From an uncultured Eubacteriales bacterium (GTDB taxonomy: Bacteria; Bacillota; Clostridia; Oscillospirales; Oscillospiraceae): a stretch of 64,000 bases of DNA. How positions within the stretch are numbered: the first letter of the stretch is position 1; each line of letters begins with the position of its first letter. The notes beneath the pieces are model-generated. The model did not search any database and was not told where the DNA came from. It worked only from the letters and a program-made list of their open reading frames with translations. The position numbers and the translations under genes are program-made. Positions 8,644-18,024 of the stretch are shown here, in pieces. The DNA lies in assembly GCA_900549885.1 (NCBI GenBank), contig URQA01000002.1, positions 4,469 through 68,468 of the forward strand. The letters are read 5' to 3'.

Positions 8644-9679
8644 CCAGCCCTTAGAGGGCGAGATGATCGCTCTGGTCCTGAAACGGGATCGTCCTGATGC
8701 GGTCTATGTCGGTCAGGCCCTCGATGCTGCCGACGGAATCCGCATGGCCTCGCTGCTCAACCCAGGACTCATCTTTCTGGATATCAAAATGCCCGGAATG
8801 AACGGTCTGACCGCCATCTCCCATCTGCACCGCGCCAGTCCCGGCGTTCATATCGTCATGCTCACCGCCTTTGACGACTTTGAATTTCTGCGCACTGCGC
8901 TGCGAGCTGGCGCTCGAGACTATCTGCTCAAGCCTGTGCGTCCGGCGGACATTCTCTCCGCACTAGACCGTCTGGATGCCCCTGCTGTCCCCCTTCCGCC
9001 TGCCGAGGTCCCCCTTCCCTCCCCCGATCAGCTATGGAGCAGGCTGCGTCAGGCCATACACGGCGGCGATCCGGAGCAGGCGCAGCAAGCCGTCCGCGCT
9101 TGCCTGTCCTACTATGGCCCATTGGATCAACGTACTTTAATATACACCTGCGTACGCTGTATGGAATTCGCATCAGCACTGGCCGAGCAGGCCAGTGCTG
9201 TCCAGTCCGTCGACGGACTCCGCTTTTTGTACCAGGAATTTGTTCTGGAAGTATCCTCCCTGAAAAATCCGGACCTTCTGGAGCCCGCCTTTGCCAACTA
9301 CGCGCAAAAAGCGGCGGATATCTTCAGCCACAGCGCCGGAGATACGAGCTACCGACAAATCGCTGCGGCCAAGCAGTATATCAACGAGCACTTTCACGAG
9401 CCGCTGCAAATGTCCGAGGTAGCTGGTAAGCTCTACCTGTCCACTGCCTATTTTTCCCGGCTGTTTAAGGAGAAAATCGGGATGACCTTCTCGGACTATC
9501 TGGCCTCCTGCCGGGTGGAGCGCGCCCGACAGCTGCTGGCCACCACTGATCTTTCTATTTCAGAGGTGGCCAACGCCATTGGCTACCAGGAGGCCAATTC
9601 CTTCTCCCGTCTGTTCAAGACCCGTACCGGCCAGTCTCCCTCTGAATACCGCGCATCCCGGATGCGAAACCCGGGATAA
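8615..9679 (+). CDS. Response regulator with AraC-type DNA-binding domain (YesN-like)
   Basis: This 354-residue protein is the partner of the upstream kinase. The receiver domain (residues 1-125) shows the acidic pair VVDDQ, the phosphorylated aspartate in LIFLDIKMPGMNG, the conserved threonine in MLTAFDD and lysine in YLLKPV. A middle helical region of about 120 residues follows. The C-terminal HTH_18 domain contains two helix-turn-helix units (MSEVAGKLYLSTAYFSRLFK and ISEVANAIGYQEANSFSRLF). The start overlaps the kinase gene by 29 bp. The gene ends shortly before a strong terminator, so the next genes are transcribed separately and are candidate targets. Confidence 0.94.
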   Translation: MPLTVLVVDDQPLEGEMIALVLKRDRPDAVYVGQALDAADGIRMASLLNPGLIFLDIKMPGMNGLTAISHLHRASPGVHIVMLTAFDDFEFLRTALRAGARDYLLKPVRPADILSALDRLDAPAVPLPPAEVPLPSPDQLWSRLRQAIHGGDPEQAQQAVRACLSYYGPLDQRTLIYTCVRCMEFASALAEQASAVQSVDGLRFLYQEFVLEVSSLKNPDLLEPAFANYAQKAADIFSHSAGDTSYRQIAAAKQYINEHFHEPLQMSEVAGKLYLSTAYFSRLFKEKIGMTFSDYLASCRVERARQLLATTDLSISEVANAIGYQEANSFSRLFKTRTGQSPSEYRASRMRNPG

Positions 9680-9692
9680 CGCTGCGGCATGC

Positions 9693-9728
9693 CACCACCC
9701 CCTCTGCTGGGGGTGGTGTTTTTTCTTT
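9693..9728 (+). terminator. Rho-independent terminator of the two-component operon
   Basis: A 10-bp stem, CACCACCCCC with GGGGGTGGTG, has a 6-base loop and is followed directly by TTTTTTCTTT. It begins 14 bp after the response regulator stop codon. Confidence 0.93.
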
Positions 9729-9859
9729 CCATTCATCACAAAGTTGGATAGCCCAGGCCGCGTTTCCGACAAATCTTGATATATACAGGTGGATTCACGG
9801 CATTGTCCCCCTCCCGCACCCATGTCAAAATAAGTGTAATACGAGAGAGGAGGGACACA

Positions 9860-11131
9860 ATGGGTACCGCTCGTCCCCTTTACAAGTCATTTTTATCGAT
9901 TCTGCAGGAAGAACTGGTTCCCGCCCTCGGCTGCACGGAACCCATTGCCATCGCTTACGCCGCCGCCGTGGCCGCGCGCCGGGCGGGCGGTCCGCCCCGT
10001 TCCATTCTGGCTGAGTGCAGCAGCAATATCATCAAAAATGTAAAAAGCGTCACGGTTCCCAACTCCGGCGGAATGCGCGGAATCGCTGCTGCGGCCCTTC
10101 TGGGCGCCCTGGGCGGCGACCCGAACCGGCAGCTGGAGGTCTTACAGACCGTCTGCCCCCAGCAGATTGCCCAGGCGCGGGCTATGGAGGCGGCCGGGGT
10201 CTGCCGGGTCTCATTGGCCCGGGATCAGCCGGGCCTGTACCTGTGTCTGACCCTAACCTCTGATTTTCACACCGTATCCGTCACCATCTGCGGTACTCAC
10301 ACCAATATCACTCGGCTGACCCAGGATGGGCGGACGGTTTATCAGTCTGACGATACCGGCCAGGAATGCGTGGACCGATCCGCCCTATCCCTGGCCTCCA
10401 TCCTGGACTTTGCACAATCCGCCCGGATCGAGGATCTGCGCTCCATTCTTCTGCCCCAGATTCAGTATAATACAGCCATCGCAGAAGAGGGCCTGCGAGG
10501 TGCCTATGGCGCCCAGGTAGGGCGGACCCTGATGACATACGCCCATGCCGGAGACCTCTTTGCCCGTTTGCGGGCCGCGGCCGCCGCAGGCTCCGACGCC
10601 CGGATGAGCGGCTGTACCCTGCCGGTGGTCATCAACTCTGGCAGCGGCAACCAGGGCATCACTGTCTCTGTCCCCGTTATCCTGTATGGGCGCTCCCAGG
10701 GCGTGCCAGAGGACATGATCTATCGCGCCCTGGCGCTGGCCAACCTGACCGCAATCTATCAAAAAACGGGAATCGGCCGCCTGTCCGCCTATTGCGGGGC
10801 AGTGAGCGCCGCCTGCGGCGCGGCTGCCGGCATTACCTGGCTGGCTGGGGGCGGCCTGCGGCAGATCGAGGATACGGTGGTCAACGGCCTGGCCAATGTC
10901 TCCGGCATCGTGTGCGACGGGGCCAAGGCCTCCTGTGCCGCCAAAATCGACGCCGCTCTGGAGGGGGCGCTTCTGGGCCACCAGCTGGCTATGGCCGGCC
11001 GGCATTTTTCCCCGGGAGACGGCATCGTCCAGCCTTCCGCCGATCAGACTGTATCCACGGTAGGTCGGCTGGGACGCGAGGGCATGCGTCAGACCGATCT
11101 GGAAATTCTGAACATCATGCTGGGCCGCTGA
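9860..11131 (+). CDS. cyuA: L-cysteine desulfidase (CyuA/YhaM family)
   Basis: This 423-residue cytoplasmic enzyme belongs to the UPF0597/L-cysteine desulfidase family, which breaks L-cysteine into pyruvate, ammonia and sulfide using an oxygen-sensitive Fe-S cluster. Conserved stretches seen are ALGCTEPIAIAYA with the cysteine at residue 25, NIIKNVKSVTVPNSGG, SGSGNQGITVSVP, AYCGAVSAACGA and GIVCDGAKASC. These supply the cysteines expected for cluster binding. I chose ATG 9860 because AGGAGGG lies just ahead of it; an upstream in-frame start at 9776 has no ribosome site. It follows a PocR two-component system and precedes a DUF401 membrane protein. A related amino acid substrate is possible. 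Confidence 0.85.
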   Translation: MGTARPLYKSFLSILQEELVPALGCTEPIAIAYAAAVAARRAGGPPRSILAECSSNIIKNVKSVTVPNSGGMRGIAAAALLGALGGDPNRQLEVLQTVCPQQIAQARAMEAAGVCRVSLARDQPGLYLCLTLTSDFHTVSVTICGTHTNITRLTQDGRTVYQSDDTGQECVDRSALSLASILDFAQSARIEDLRSILLPQIQYNTAIAEEGLRGAYGAQVGRTLMTYAHAGDLFARLRAAAAAGSDARMSGCTLPVVINSGSGNQGITVSVPVILYGRSQGVPEDMIYRALALANLTAIYQKTGIGRLSAYCGAVSAACGAAAGITWLAGGGLRQIEDTVVNGLANVSGIVCDGAKASCAAKIDAALEGALLGHQLAMAGRHFSPGDGIVQPSADQTVSTVGRLGREGMRQTDLEILNIMLGR

Positions 11132-11170
11132 CCCAGAAACAGCAGCGCGAGAGGAGTGCGGAACAAATCT

Positions 11171-12436
11171 ATGGATCTCATCAAGCTGGCGATCATTTTT
11201 ATCGTTATCATCGTCCTAATCAACTTCAAGATTCGCCTGAACATCGCCGTGGCGGTGGGGGCGGTGCTGGGCGCTATTCTATACCAGATGGGCTTTGTCC
11301 ACTCCTTTGAAGTGGCTTGGCGGGGCGTGTGGAATGCGGACACCATTTCCGTCATCGTGATCACTTACCTTATCACCTTCCTTCAGCGGATGATGGAGCA
11401 GAAGGGCGATCTGCTCCTGGCCCAGCGCTCCCTATCCGGCATCTTCAACAGCCGCCGGGTCAACGCCTCTGTGGCCCCTATCTTCATCGGCCTGCTGCCT
11501 TCTCCTGCCGCCGCCTTCATCGCCGGCGATATGGTGAAAAGCTCCTGCGGAGACTATCTGGACAAAAATGAGCAGGCCTTCGTCACCAGTTATTTCCGCC
11601 ACATTCCGGAAAGCTGTCTGCCCACCTATTCCTCCATTATCCTGGCTGTGAGCCTGTCCGGCGTGGCCCTGAACGGCTTTTTGTTGTCCATGGTCCTGCC
11701 GGTCGTGCTGCTGATCGTGCTGGGCTATCTGTTCTACCTGCGTCGGGTTCCCAAGGATACCGGCCTGCCCCCCGCCCAGAGCAAGGCCCGGGAGTGGCGG
11801 AACCTGGTAGCCAGCCTGTGGCCCATCGCCCTGGCCATTGTATTGGTCATCGCCGTCCCCTACATCCCCTTCTCCGCCATTTCCGGTTTTCCTCCCGCAG
11901 CGGCGGAGTTCCTGGGCAGTTTCCCCGTGTGGCTGGCCGTGATTATCTCCATCGTCCTGTATTTTTTCATCGGCCGGTTCCGATTCAAAGAGGTCACTCC
12001 CTACTTCTCCAGTGCCTTTGAGCTCAACATCATGCTCAACACCGTGGTCGTCATGATCTTCAAAGAAATTCTCACGGAAAGCGGCGTCATCGCCGAGCTT
12101 CCAGACACACTCTCCAAACTGCCCATCCCCACCTTTCTGGTGTTCGCCCTGCTGTTCCTCATCGGCACGATTGTGGGCGGCTCCACCGCTATTGTCACAT
12201 TATGTACCGCCCCGGCCTTTGCCGCCATGCCTGATGGAGGTGTGCCTCTGCTGATGCTCCTCATGTGCTTTTCTTATGCGGCCATGCAAATCTCTCCCAC
12301 CCATCTGTGTCTGACCCTCATTGCCGAATATTTTGACAGCAACTTTGGTGTCCTCGTGAAAAAAACCATTCCCGTCATTGCCATCTTCATGGTCCTGATC
12401 CTGGGCTACTACCTGCTGTTGACCCTCTTCCTGTAA
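11171..12436 (+). CDS. DUF401-family integral membrane protein, putative transporter
   Basis: This is a 421-residue protein made almost entirely of hydrophobic helices (roughly ten to twelve), beginning MDLIKLAIIFIVIIVLINF. Stretches such as LPSPAAAFIAGDMV and HIPESCLPTYSSII match the DUF401 family as I remember it, which belongs with the ion-transporter-like permeases. The ATG at 11171 has a GAGGAG 14 bp upstream, which is long; a GTG at 11156 is the alternative. It lies 39 bp after the cysteine desulfidase gene and is probably co-transcribed with it. Its role may be import of the desulfidase substrate or export of a product; the sequence does not say which. Confidence 0.82.
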   Translation: MDLIKLAIIFIVIIVLINFKIRLNIAVAVGAVLGAILYQMGFVHSFEVAWRGVWNADTISVIVITYLITFLQRMMEQKGDLLLAQRSLSGIFNSRRVNASVAPIFIGLLPSPAAAFIAGDMVKSSCGDYLDKNEQAFVTSYFRHIPESCLPTYSSIILAVSLSGVALNGFLLSMVLPVVLLIVLGYLFYLRRVPKDTGLPPAQSKAREWRNLVASLWPIALAIVLVIAVPYIPFSAISGFPPAAAEFLGSFPVWLAVIISIVLYFFIGRFRFKEVTPYFSSAFELNIMLNTVVVMIFKEILTESGVIAELPDTLSKLPIPTFLVFALLFLIGTIVGGSTAIVTLCTAPAFAAMPDGGVPLLMLLMCFSYAAMQISPTHLCLTLIAEYFDSNFGVLVKKTIPVIAIFMVLILGYYLLLTLFL

Positions 12437-12492
12437 CTGCGGCGGCCGTCTGGCTAAGACACTCTCGCAGGAGACAGGAGATACCGAACGTG

Positions 12493-12535
12493 AAACATCT
12501 GGGGAGCTGCCGTTTCGGCAGCTCCCCAGATGTTT
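12493..12535. terminator. Perfect 20-bp hairpin between convergent genes
   Basis: The arms at 12493-12512 (AAACATCTGGGGAGCTGCCG) and 12516-12535 are exactly complementary, with a 3-base loop TTT. Each arm ends in only three T residues on the relevant strand. Its place between converging genes fits a bidirectional terminator. Confidence 0.8.
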
Positions 12536-12570
12536 ATCCGTGTCATTTCCACACCGCACCCTGGCCCAAC

Positions 12571-13677
12571 TCATCCCATGCGGCGCTCCAGCTCCGCCAT
12601 CCGCCACAGACGGGGATAGGCATAGGCGAAAAACGTGCGCAGAGCAGCGCAGTGATAGTTGCGGTCCATGCCGATCCAGTCCCGGCGGCAGCCGCCGTTG
12701 CACAGGGGCAGCCACTGGCAGCCCGCGCACTCCTGGGGCGCGCCCTGACCCTCCCGGCAAAAGCGCAGGGCGGTCTCGCTCCCGGCCAGTTCTTCCAGGG
12801 TGTGCTCCCCCAGCTTTCCCATCCGCCACTGGTCCAGCACAAAGAAGTCGCAGGGATAGACGCTGCCGTCCCCCTCCACCACAAAATAGCGGCCGCAGGT
12901 GCCGGCGGTGGCACAGGTACCCGCCCTCTGCCCGGCCAGCAGGTGGACATAGTCGTCAAACAGCCGGACGCTCACATAGTCCCCCTGCTCCCAATCCTGG
13001 TACCACAGGTCAAAGACGGTGCACAGGAATCTGCCGTACCGCTCCGGCGTAAGGGAGAAGGGGCGCCCTCCCCGCTCCTCCTCCATGGGGTCCAAACAGG
13101 GAATGAACTGGAGGTAGCGCCCTCCCAGTTTTTTCAAGTTCTGATAGATCGCCTGCCCCCGCCGGGCGGCAGGGCCGGTGACCACACACAGCAGATTCAC
13201 CTCCACCTGCCATTTCTGGAGCAAAGTCAGGGTCCGGGCCACCGTGTTCCAGGTACCCCTGCCCTGAGAATCCACCCGGTTAGCATCGTGGAGATCCTTG
13301 GTCCCGTCCAGGGACAGGCCCACCAGGAACCGGTTGTCCCGGAAGAACCGGGCCCAGTCCTCGTCGATGAGGGTGCCGTTGGTTTGGATGGAGTGCTCCA
13401 CCGTCAGCCCAGGCCGCAGGTACTGCCGCTCCAGCTCCACAAAGCGCTGGAAGAAGGGCAGCCCCCGGACCATGGGTTCTCCCCCCTGGAAGGCGAAGCT
13501 CACCCGGGACTCGGCTTCTTCCATGGCCTGGCGGATCATAAGCGCGGCGGTATCCTCGTCCATCAGGCCCAGGTCGTGGTCCTGACGATGCTCGGACACA
13601 TCCTCATAAAAACAGTATCTGCATCGCAGATTGCACCGGCCTGAGGCTGGCTTGATGAGCATGGACACAGTGTTCAC
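12571..13677 (-). CDS. Anaerobic sulfatase-maturating radical SAM enzyme (anSME)
   Basis: This 368-residue enzyme converts a cysteine in sulfatases to the catalytic formylglycine without oxygen. The radical SAM CX3CX2C motif lies at C15, C19 and C22 (GRCNLRCRYCFYE). The C-terminal SPASM part contains CATAGTCGRYF, VYPCDFF and the cysteine cluster CAGCQWLPLCNGGCR, which binds extra 4Fe-4S clusters. The initiating phrase MLIKPASGRCNLRC is typical of anSME. The two sulfatases downstream on the other strand both carry a cysteine-type motif, so they are the obvious clients. Its start overlaps the upstream LysR gene by 4 bp (ATGA), so the two are co-transcribed. Confidence 0.93.
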   Translation of the reverse strand: MNTVSMLIKPASGRCNLRCRYCFYEDVSEHRQDHDLGLMDEDTAALMIRQAMEEAESRVSFAFQGGEPMVRGLPFFQRFVELERQYLRPGLTVEHSIQTNGTLIDEDWARFFRDNRFLVGLSLDGTKDLHDANRVDSQGRGTWNTVARTLTLLQKWQVEVNLLCVVTGPAARRGQAIYQNLKKLGGRYLQFIPCLDPMEEERGGRPFSLTPERYGRFLCTVFDLWYQDWEQGDYVSVRLFDDYVHLLAGQRAGTCATAGTCGRYFVVEGDGSVYPCDFFVLDQWRMGKLGEHTLEELAGSETALRFCREGQGAPQECAGCQWLPLCNGGCRRDWIGMDRNYHCAALRTFFAYAYPRLWRMAELERRMG

Positions 13678-14597
13678 AGTCTGGCTTCCTCCTTGTTCTG
13701 GATCAGCTGTCTAGCCAGGGCTGCCAGCAGGCGGATCGACGGATTGGTGCCGGAACGGGACCAGACCATCCGCACGTGGATCCCCTGAAAAACGCCGTTA
13801 GCCCGGGAATATAAAGGGACGGTGACCAGCCCGGCCCAGCTGGGAATGGGAAATTCCAGGTCAATGATGGAAATGCCGTACCCGAGGGACACCGCATATA
13901 CCCGGTCGGCGTTGGAATCCACGTACCGGGAGATTTTAGGATAAAATCCATCCTTCCCGCACAGGTCCACCAAGGTATACACCGAGGCGCCGCACTCATC
14001 CTGGCTAAGCACAACGAATTGTTCATCCTTGAGCTGAGGAACCTCCAACCTGTCCGCCAGGGCCAAAGGATGACGGGAGGGCATCAGAATGGAGGGTGAG
14101 TTCTGATAGACCTCCATTCCCTCCAGGTCGGGCAGGGAGAACAGGTCGAAGCCCTTTCCAAACCCCACGTCCAGCAGTCCTTTTTCCAACCCCTCCCGCA
14201 GTTTGGAAAAGCCGCATAGGGAGATGGACAGCTCCACCCTGGGATACCGCTCCTGAAAAAGCTTGAGCAGAGGTGAGACGAACAGGGATGGGTCGATGAT
14301 GTCCAGTATTCCCACCGACAAGGTCCCATCCAGGCCCCGGTTTACATGGCGTGCCCGGTCGATGGCTTCGGTCAGGCGGTGCTCCACCTTTTCCATCTCT
14401 CCCCGGAACAAGCTGCCCGCCGGGGTCAGCCCCACTGTGCGGTTGCTGCGGTAAAACAGCTTCAGGCCCAGCTCGTCCTCCAAAAGTGCGATTTGCTTAC
14501 TTAACGTGGACTGGGCCACAAACAGCCGCTTGGCTGCTTCAGTGAAGTTCAGGCACTCAGCGGCCTCCAGAAAAAAGCGGATCTGCTGTGTAGTCAA
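13674..14597 (-). CDS. LysR-family transcriptional regulator of the sulfatase locus
   Basis: This 307-residue protein has an N-terminal helix-turn-helix (TTQQIRFFLEAAECLNFTEA, AQSTLSKQIALLEDELG) and a LysR substrate-binding domain. I chose the TTG codon at 14595-14597 because AGGGGGAA lies 5 bp ahead and the helix-turn-helix begins directly after it; an upstream ATG at 14657 would add 20 residues not seen in this family. It is divergent from the permease and sulfatase genes and co-transcribed with the sulfatase maturase gene, so it probably regulates both directions in response to the sulfated substrate or its product. Confidence 0.9.
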   Translation of the reverse strand: MTTQQIRFFLEAAECLNFTEAAKRLFVAQSTLSKQIALLEDELGLKLFYRSNRTVGLTPAGSLFRGEMEKVEHRLTEAIDRARHVNRGLDGTLSVGILDIIDPSLFVSPLLKLFQERYPRVELSISLCGFSKLREGLEKGLLDVGFGKGFDLFSLPDLEGMEVYQNSPSILMPSRHPLALADRLEVPQLKDEQFVVLSQDECGASVYTLVDLCGKDGFYPKISRYVDSNADRVYAVSLGYGISIIDLEFPIPSWAGLVTVPLYSRANGVFQGIHVRMVWSRSGTNPSIRLLAALARQLIQNKEEARL

Positions 14598-14683
14598 GCG
14601 GATTCCCCCTTTGTATGTCCTGTACAGCATTTTAGCGCAAACAGTGAACAGAAGCAACTATTTCCACAAAACAGCAATTCCTT

Positions 14684-14705
14684 TTTGGAATTTTTCCATT
14701 CCAAA
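14684..14705. promoter_or_regulatory. Candidate LysR operator (22-bp inverted repeat)
   Basis: TTTGGAAT and ATTCCAAA form perfect 8-base arms around a 6-base spacer. It lies in the 344-bp region between the LysR gene and the divergent permease gene, 87 bp from the LysR start. Size and symmetry fit a LysR-type binding site. I see nothing else in that intergenic region. Confidence 0.5.
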
Positions 14706-14941
14706 CCAGCCGAGAAATTAGTCTAATTGTCCAAAAATTCTATCTGCCTCCCATTTGTTTTTGGCGGCGGGCCGGCATAGACCTGTAACCCATAGGAAAG
14801 GCCGAGGATATTCATTCCAAACTGTAATCATGGTATCCGGATTCACCGTTTTGTACCCGAAGTCCCGGTCCGGTATAATGAAAATCGCTTTGGAGGACGC
14901 GTCCGGGCAAAAGAGAGTTTGGATCATTAGGAGGAATGGTA

Positions 14942-16372
14942 ATGAGCACAAAAAAATCAGCACTGTGGTATCTTCACTTTGCAATCACCGTACTGATCAT
15001 GATCTGCTTCAGCTTCATCCCCACCGTAGGGGAGATCACCCGCTATGGGATGCAGGCTATTGGCATCCTGGTAGGCGTGATCTACGGCTTTGCCACTGTC
15101 GGCACCATGTGGGCCGCCCTGGCGGGCATTGTGGCCCTGGGCATCATCGGCGTCATGGGCCAGGTGGTGGCCAGCGCCCTGGGTACCCCCATGATCTGGG
15201 GCGTCATCCTGATCCAGGTGATCATGTACGCCCTGGCCAAGGAGGGCGTCACCAAGTTCTTCGCCAACTGGATCATCTCCCGCAAGGTGGTGAAGGGCCG
15301 GCCCTGGCTGTACTCCTTCTTCGTGCTGCTGGGCGCCTTCATCGTGGCCATCGTGTCCCCCTTCCCGGCGCTGCTGATCTTCTGGGACATCGTGTACGCC
15401 ACCTGTGACAACTTCAAGCAGCCCCACAACTGCCGCTGGTCCCAGTTCATGATCCTGGGCGTCACCTTCTCCGCCGGCCTGGGCGTGGTGTCCCTGCCCA
15501 TGCTGACCTCCAACGGCATCACCGTGTTCGCCAACTACCAGGCCATCGCCGGTGAGAGCATGAACGCCGTGAAGTACGTCATCGCCCTGGTGCCGCTAAT
15601 GCTGCTGTCCGTGGGCATCTACATCCTGCTGTGCAAGTTCGTGTTCAAGCCGGACATCACCCCCTTCAAGGCCATCGACGTGACCATCGCCGACCAGTCC
15701 GCCCTGAAGCTGGGCCGCCGGCAGGTCATCGTGATGCTGGCCATGCTGGTGCTGCTGCTGATCCTGTTCGCCCCCTATCTGCTGCCCGCGGAGTGGGGCC
15801 TGACCGCCTTCATGAGCAACCTGGGCCTGTTCGGCGCCTGCGCCGTGATCATCCTGGCCCTGGCCCTGATCAAGGTGGACGGTGCCCCCCTGCTGAACAT
15901 CCAGGAGGCCGCCTCCAAGAACATCCAGTGGGGCACCGTGTTCATGGTGGCCCTGCTCATGCCCCTGGGCAACGCCATCAGCGGTGCTGACTCCGGCATC
16001 ATGACCACCCTCACCAGCGTGCTCTCCCCCGTGCTTCAGGGCAAGAGCGTATTCATCTTCTCTCTGATCATTATTGTCATCGGTGTAATTCTCACCAACG
16101 TGTCCCAGAACCTGGTGGTCATCGGCATCCTGATGCCCATCGTGGGCGCCATGGCTGGCGAGGGCGTGAACCTGGCCGCCATGACCGTGCTGATCGCCCT
16201 GGCCACCCACTACGCAGTGCTGCTGCCCAGCGCCTCCTTCGTCACCGGCATCATGTTCAGCAACGAGAACGTGACCAACGGCTTCCTGTACAAGTACGGC
16301 GCGGTGATCTGCGTGGTGTGCGGCGTGTTCGCCGCCACGGTGGGCTACCTGTGGTGCAACCTGATCTTCTGA
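14942..16372 (+). CDS. SLC13-like anion/citrate-type permease
   Basis: This is a 476-residue membrane protein with about eleven to twelve helices. It resembles the ion-transporter superfamily (SLC13, citrate and dicarboxylate permeases) in its two-repeat layout and in stretches such as SPFPALLIFWD and NVSQNLVVIGILMPI. Two ATG codons compete: AGGAGG at 14929-14934 is only 1 bp from the first (14936) and 7 bp from the second (14942), so I chose the second. It is followed after 34 bp by a sulfatase gene, so its cargo may be a sulfated organic anion, or sulfate leaving the cell. Codon use is strikingly G/C-ending compared with its neighbours. Confidence 0.83.
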   Translation: MSTKKSALWYLHFAITVLIMICFSFIPTVGEITRYGMQAIGILVGVIYGFATVGTMWAALAGIVALGIIGVMGQVVASALGTPMIWGVILIQVIMYALAKEGVTKFFANWIISRKVVKGRPWLYSFFVLLGAFIVAIVSPFPALLIFWDIVYATCDNFKQPHNCRWSQFMILGVTFSAGLGVVSLPMLTSNGITVFANYQAIAGESMNAVKYVIALVPLMLLSVGIYILLCKFVFKPDITPFKAIDVTIADQSALKLGRRQVIVMLAMLVLLLILFAPYLLPAEWGLTAFMSNLGLFGACAVIILALALIKVDGAPLLNIQEAASKNIQWGTVFMVALLMPLGNAISGADSGIMTTLTSVLSPVLQGKSVFIFSLIIIVIGVILTNVSQNLVVIGILMPIVGAMAGEGVNLAAMTVLIALATHYAVLLPSASFVTGIMFSNENVTNGFLYKYGAVICVVCGVFAATVGYLWCNLIF

Positions 16373-16406
16373 TGTGACACACGACTGTGACATGAAAGGA
16401 GCCCCT

Positions 16407-17921
16407 ATGAAAAATCCCAATATCATCCTGGTCCTGATCGACGATCTGGGCTACGGCGACGTGTCCTGCTTCAACCCCCAGTCCAAGATCCCCACTCCCA
16501 ACCTGGAGCGGCTGGCCCAGCAGGGCCGGCGGTTCACCGACTGCCATGCTTCTTCTGCGGTGTGCTCTCCCTCCCGGTACGCCCTGATGACCGGGCGGTA
16601 CAACTGGCGCTCCCGTCTGAAGCGTACCGTGCTGGCGGGCACCGCCCCCCACCTGATCGAGGATGGGCGGCTGACCATCGCCGAGCTGCTGCGCCGGGCG
16701 GGCTACCGCACCGCCGCCGTGGGCAAGTGGCACCTGGGCATGGACTGGCAGAAGACCGACCCCGACACTGTGCTCAACGACGACGTGTTCAACAAGGTCT
16801 CCCCCCTGCCCGACTGGGGGCTGGACTATGACAAGCCCATCCAGAACGGACCCACCGCCAAGGGGTTCGACTACTTCTTCGGCCTGACCGCCTCCCTGGA
16901 TCAGCCCCCCTATGTGTTCATCGAGAACGACCTGCCCACCTGCCACCCCACCAAGACCCTGGGGGACGACGACTGCAACCACTCCTTCCCCGACTCCATG
17001 TTCAAGGGGGACCGGGGCCCCGCGGCGGAGGACTTTGAGTTCGTCACCGCCGTGCCCCGATGCGACGAGAAGGTGCTGGAGCTGGTGGACCAGTACGCCG
17101 GCGCGGAGCAGCCCTTCTTCCTCTACTACCCCTCTCTGGCGGTTCACAGCCCCCTGGCCCCCGCACCGGAGTTCCAGGGCAAGTCTCCCCTCGGAGCCTA
17201 CGGCGACTTTGTCATGCAGATGGACGCCTTTGTGGGACGGCTCATGGATAAGCTGGAGGAGAAGGGTATCGCCGAGGACACCATCCTTATCTTCACCAGT
17301 GACAACGGCTGCTCCACCATCACTGACATTCCCGCGCTCCAGGCCCAGGGCCATTATCCCAGCGCCCAGTACCGGGGCGCCAAAGCCGATATCTGGGAGG
17401 GAGGACACCGGGTTCCGTTCATCGTGCGCTGGCCCGGCCACGTCCCCGCCGGCAGCACCTGTGAGCAGACTGTCTGCCTGGTGGATATGCTGGCCACCTT
17501 CGCCCAGCTCACCGGCCAGACCTACGGCGACGATGCGGGGGAGGATTCCATCTCCGACCTGCCCCTGTGGCTGGGCGGCGACGTGGCAGTGCGGGAGTAC
17601 ACCGTGCACCACTCCCTGTTCGGCTGCTTCTCCATCCGCAAAGGTCCCTGGAAGCTGGAGATGTGCGCCGGCTCGGGCAGCTTCAACTACCCCGTAGAGG
17701 GCAAGGACACCGCCGATATGCCCCCGGTCCAGCTCTACAATTTAACCGAGGACGAAGAGGAAATGGTCAATGTGTGCGACCAGCACCCGGACATCGTGGA
17801 TGAACTGCGCACCGTACTGACCCAGTACATCGTCACCGGGCGCTCCACTCCCGGCGCGCCCCAGGAAAACTACCCCTGCGAGAACTGGCCCGGCCTGGAC
17901 TGGCTCCAGCAGGCCAACTGA
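16407..17921 (+). CDS. Sulfatase (arylsulfatase family, Cys-type), cytoplasmic
   Basis: This 504-residue enzyme hydrolyses sulfate esters. The active-site motif CSPSR begins at residue 53, where the cysteine is to be matured to formylglycine. The metal-binding LIDDLGYGD lies at the N-terminus (residues 10-18), and KWHLG and FTSDNGC follow as in other sulfatases. The protein starts MKNPNIILVLIDD without a signal peptide, so it acts in the cytoplasm, unlike many gut bacterial sulfatases. The ATG at 16407 has AAGGAG 5 bp ahead. It shares its operon with the SLC13-like permease and is a close paralogue of the sulfatase at 18920-20437. The substrate is unknown. Confidence 0.94.
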   Translation: MKNPNIILVLIDDLGYGDVSCFNPQSKIPTPNLERLAQQGRRFTDCHASSAVCSPSRYALMTGRYNWRSRLKRTVLAGTAPHLIEDGRLTIAELLRRAGYRTAAVGKWHLGMDWQKTDPDTVLNDDVFNKVSPLPDWGLDYDKPIQNGPTAKGFDYFFGLTASLDQPPYVFIENDLPTCHPTKTLGDDDCNHSFPDSMFKGDRGPAAEDFEFVTAVPRCDEKVLELVDQYAGAEQPFFLYYPSLAVHSPLAPAPEFQGKSPLGAYGDFVMQMDAFVGRLMDKLEEKGIAEDTILIFTSDNGCSTITDIPALQAQGHYPSAQYRGAKADIWEGGHRVPFIVRWPGHVPAGSTCEQTVCLVDMLATFAQLTGQTYGDDAGEDSISDLPLWLGGDVAVREYTVHHSLFGCFSIRKGPWKLEMCAGSGSFNYPVEGKDTADMPPVQLYNLTEDEEEMVNVCDQHPDIVDELRTVLTQYIVTGRSTPGAPQENYPCENWPGLDWLQQAN

Positions 17922-17928
17922 CAAAAGA

Positions 17929-17956
17929 GCGGGGCCTCCCATCCGGGAGGTCCCGC
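17929..17956 (+). terminator. Hairpin after the first sulfatase gene
   Basis: GCGGGGCCTCCC (17929-17940) pairs with GGGAGGTCCCGC (17945-17956), one G-T wobble, loop ATCC. No T-run follows, so it may attenuate rather than stop transcription into the next gene. Confidence 0.55.
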
Positions 17957-18024
17957 AACGCTTGCGCAGAGGAGTCAAGCTGTGTTATGATAGGAAAAAG
18001 GGGTTTGTTGGAGGGGACATATTC

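Noticed and set aside
15596..16426. Long open frames opposite the permease and other GC-rich genes
   Set aside because: His/Gly/Gln/Asp-rich translations are typical antisense shadows of genes with G/C-ending codons.
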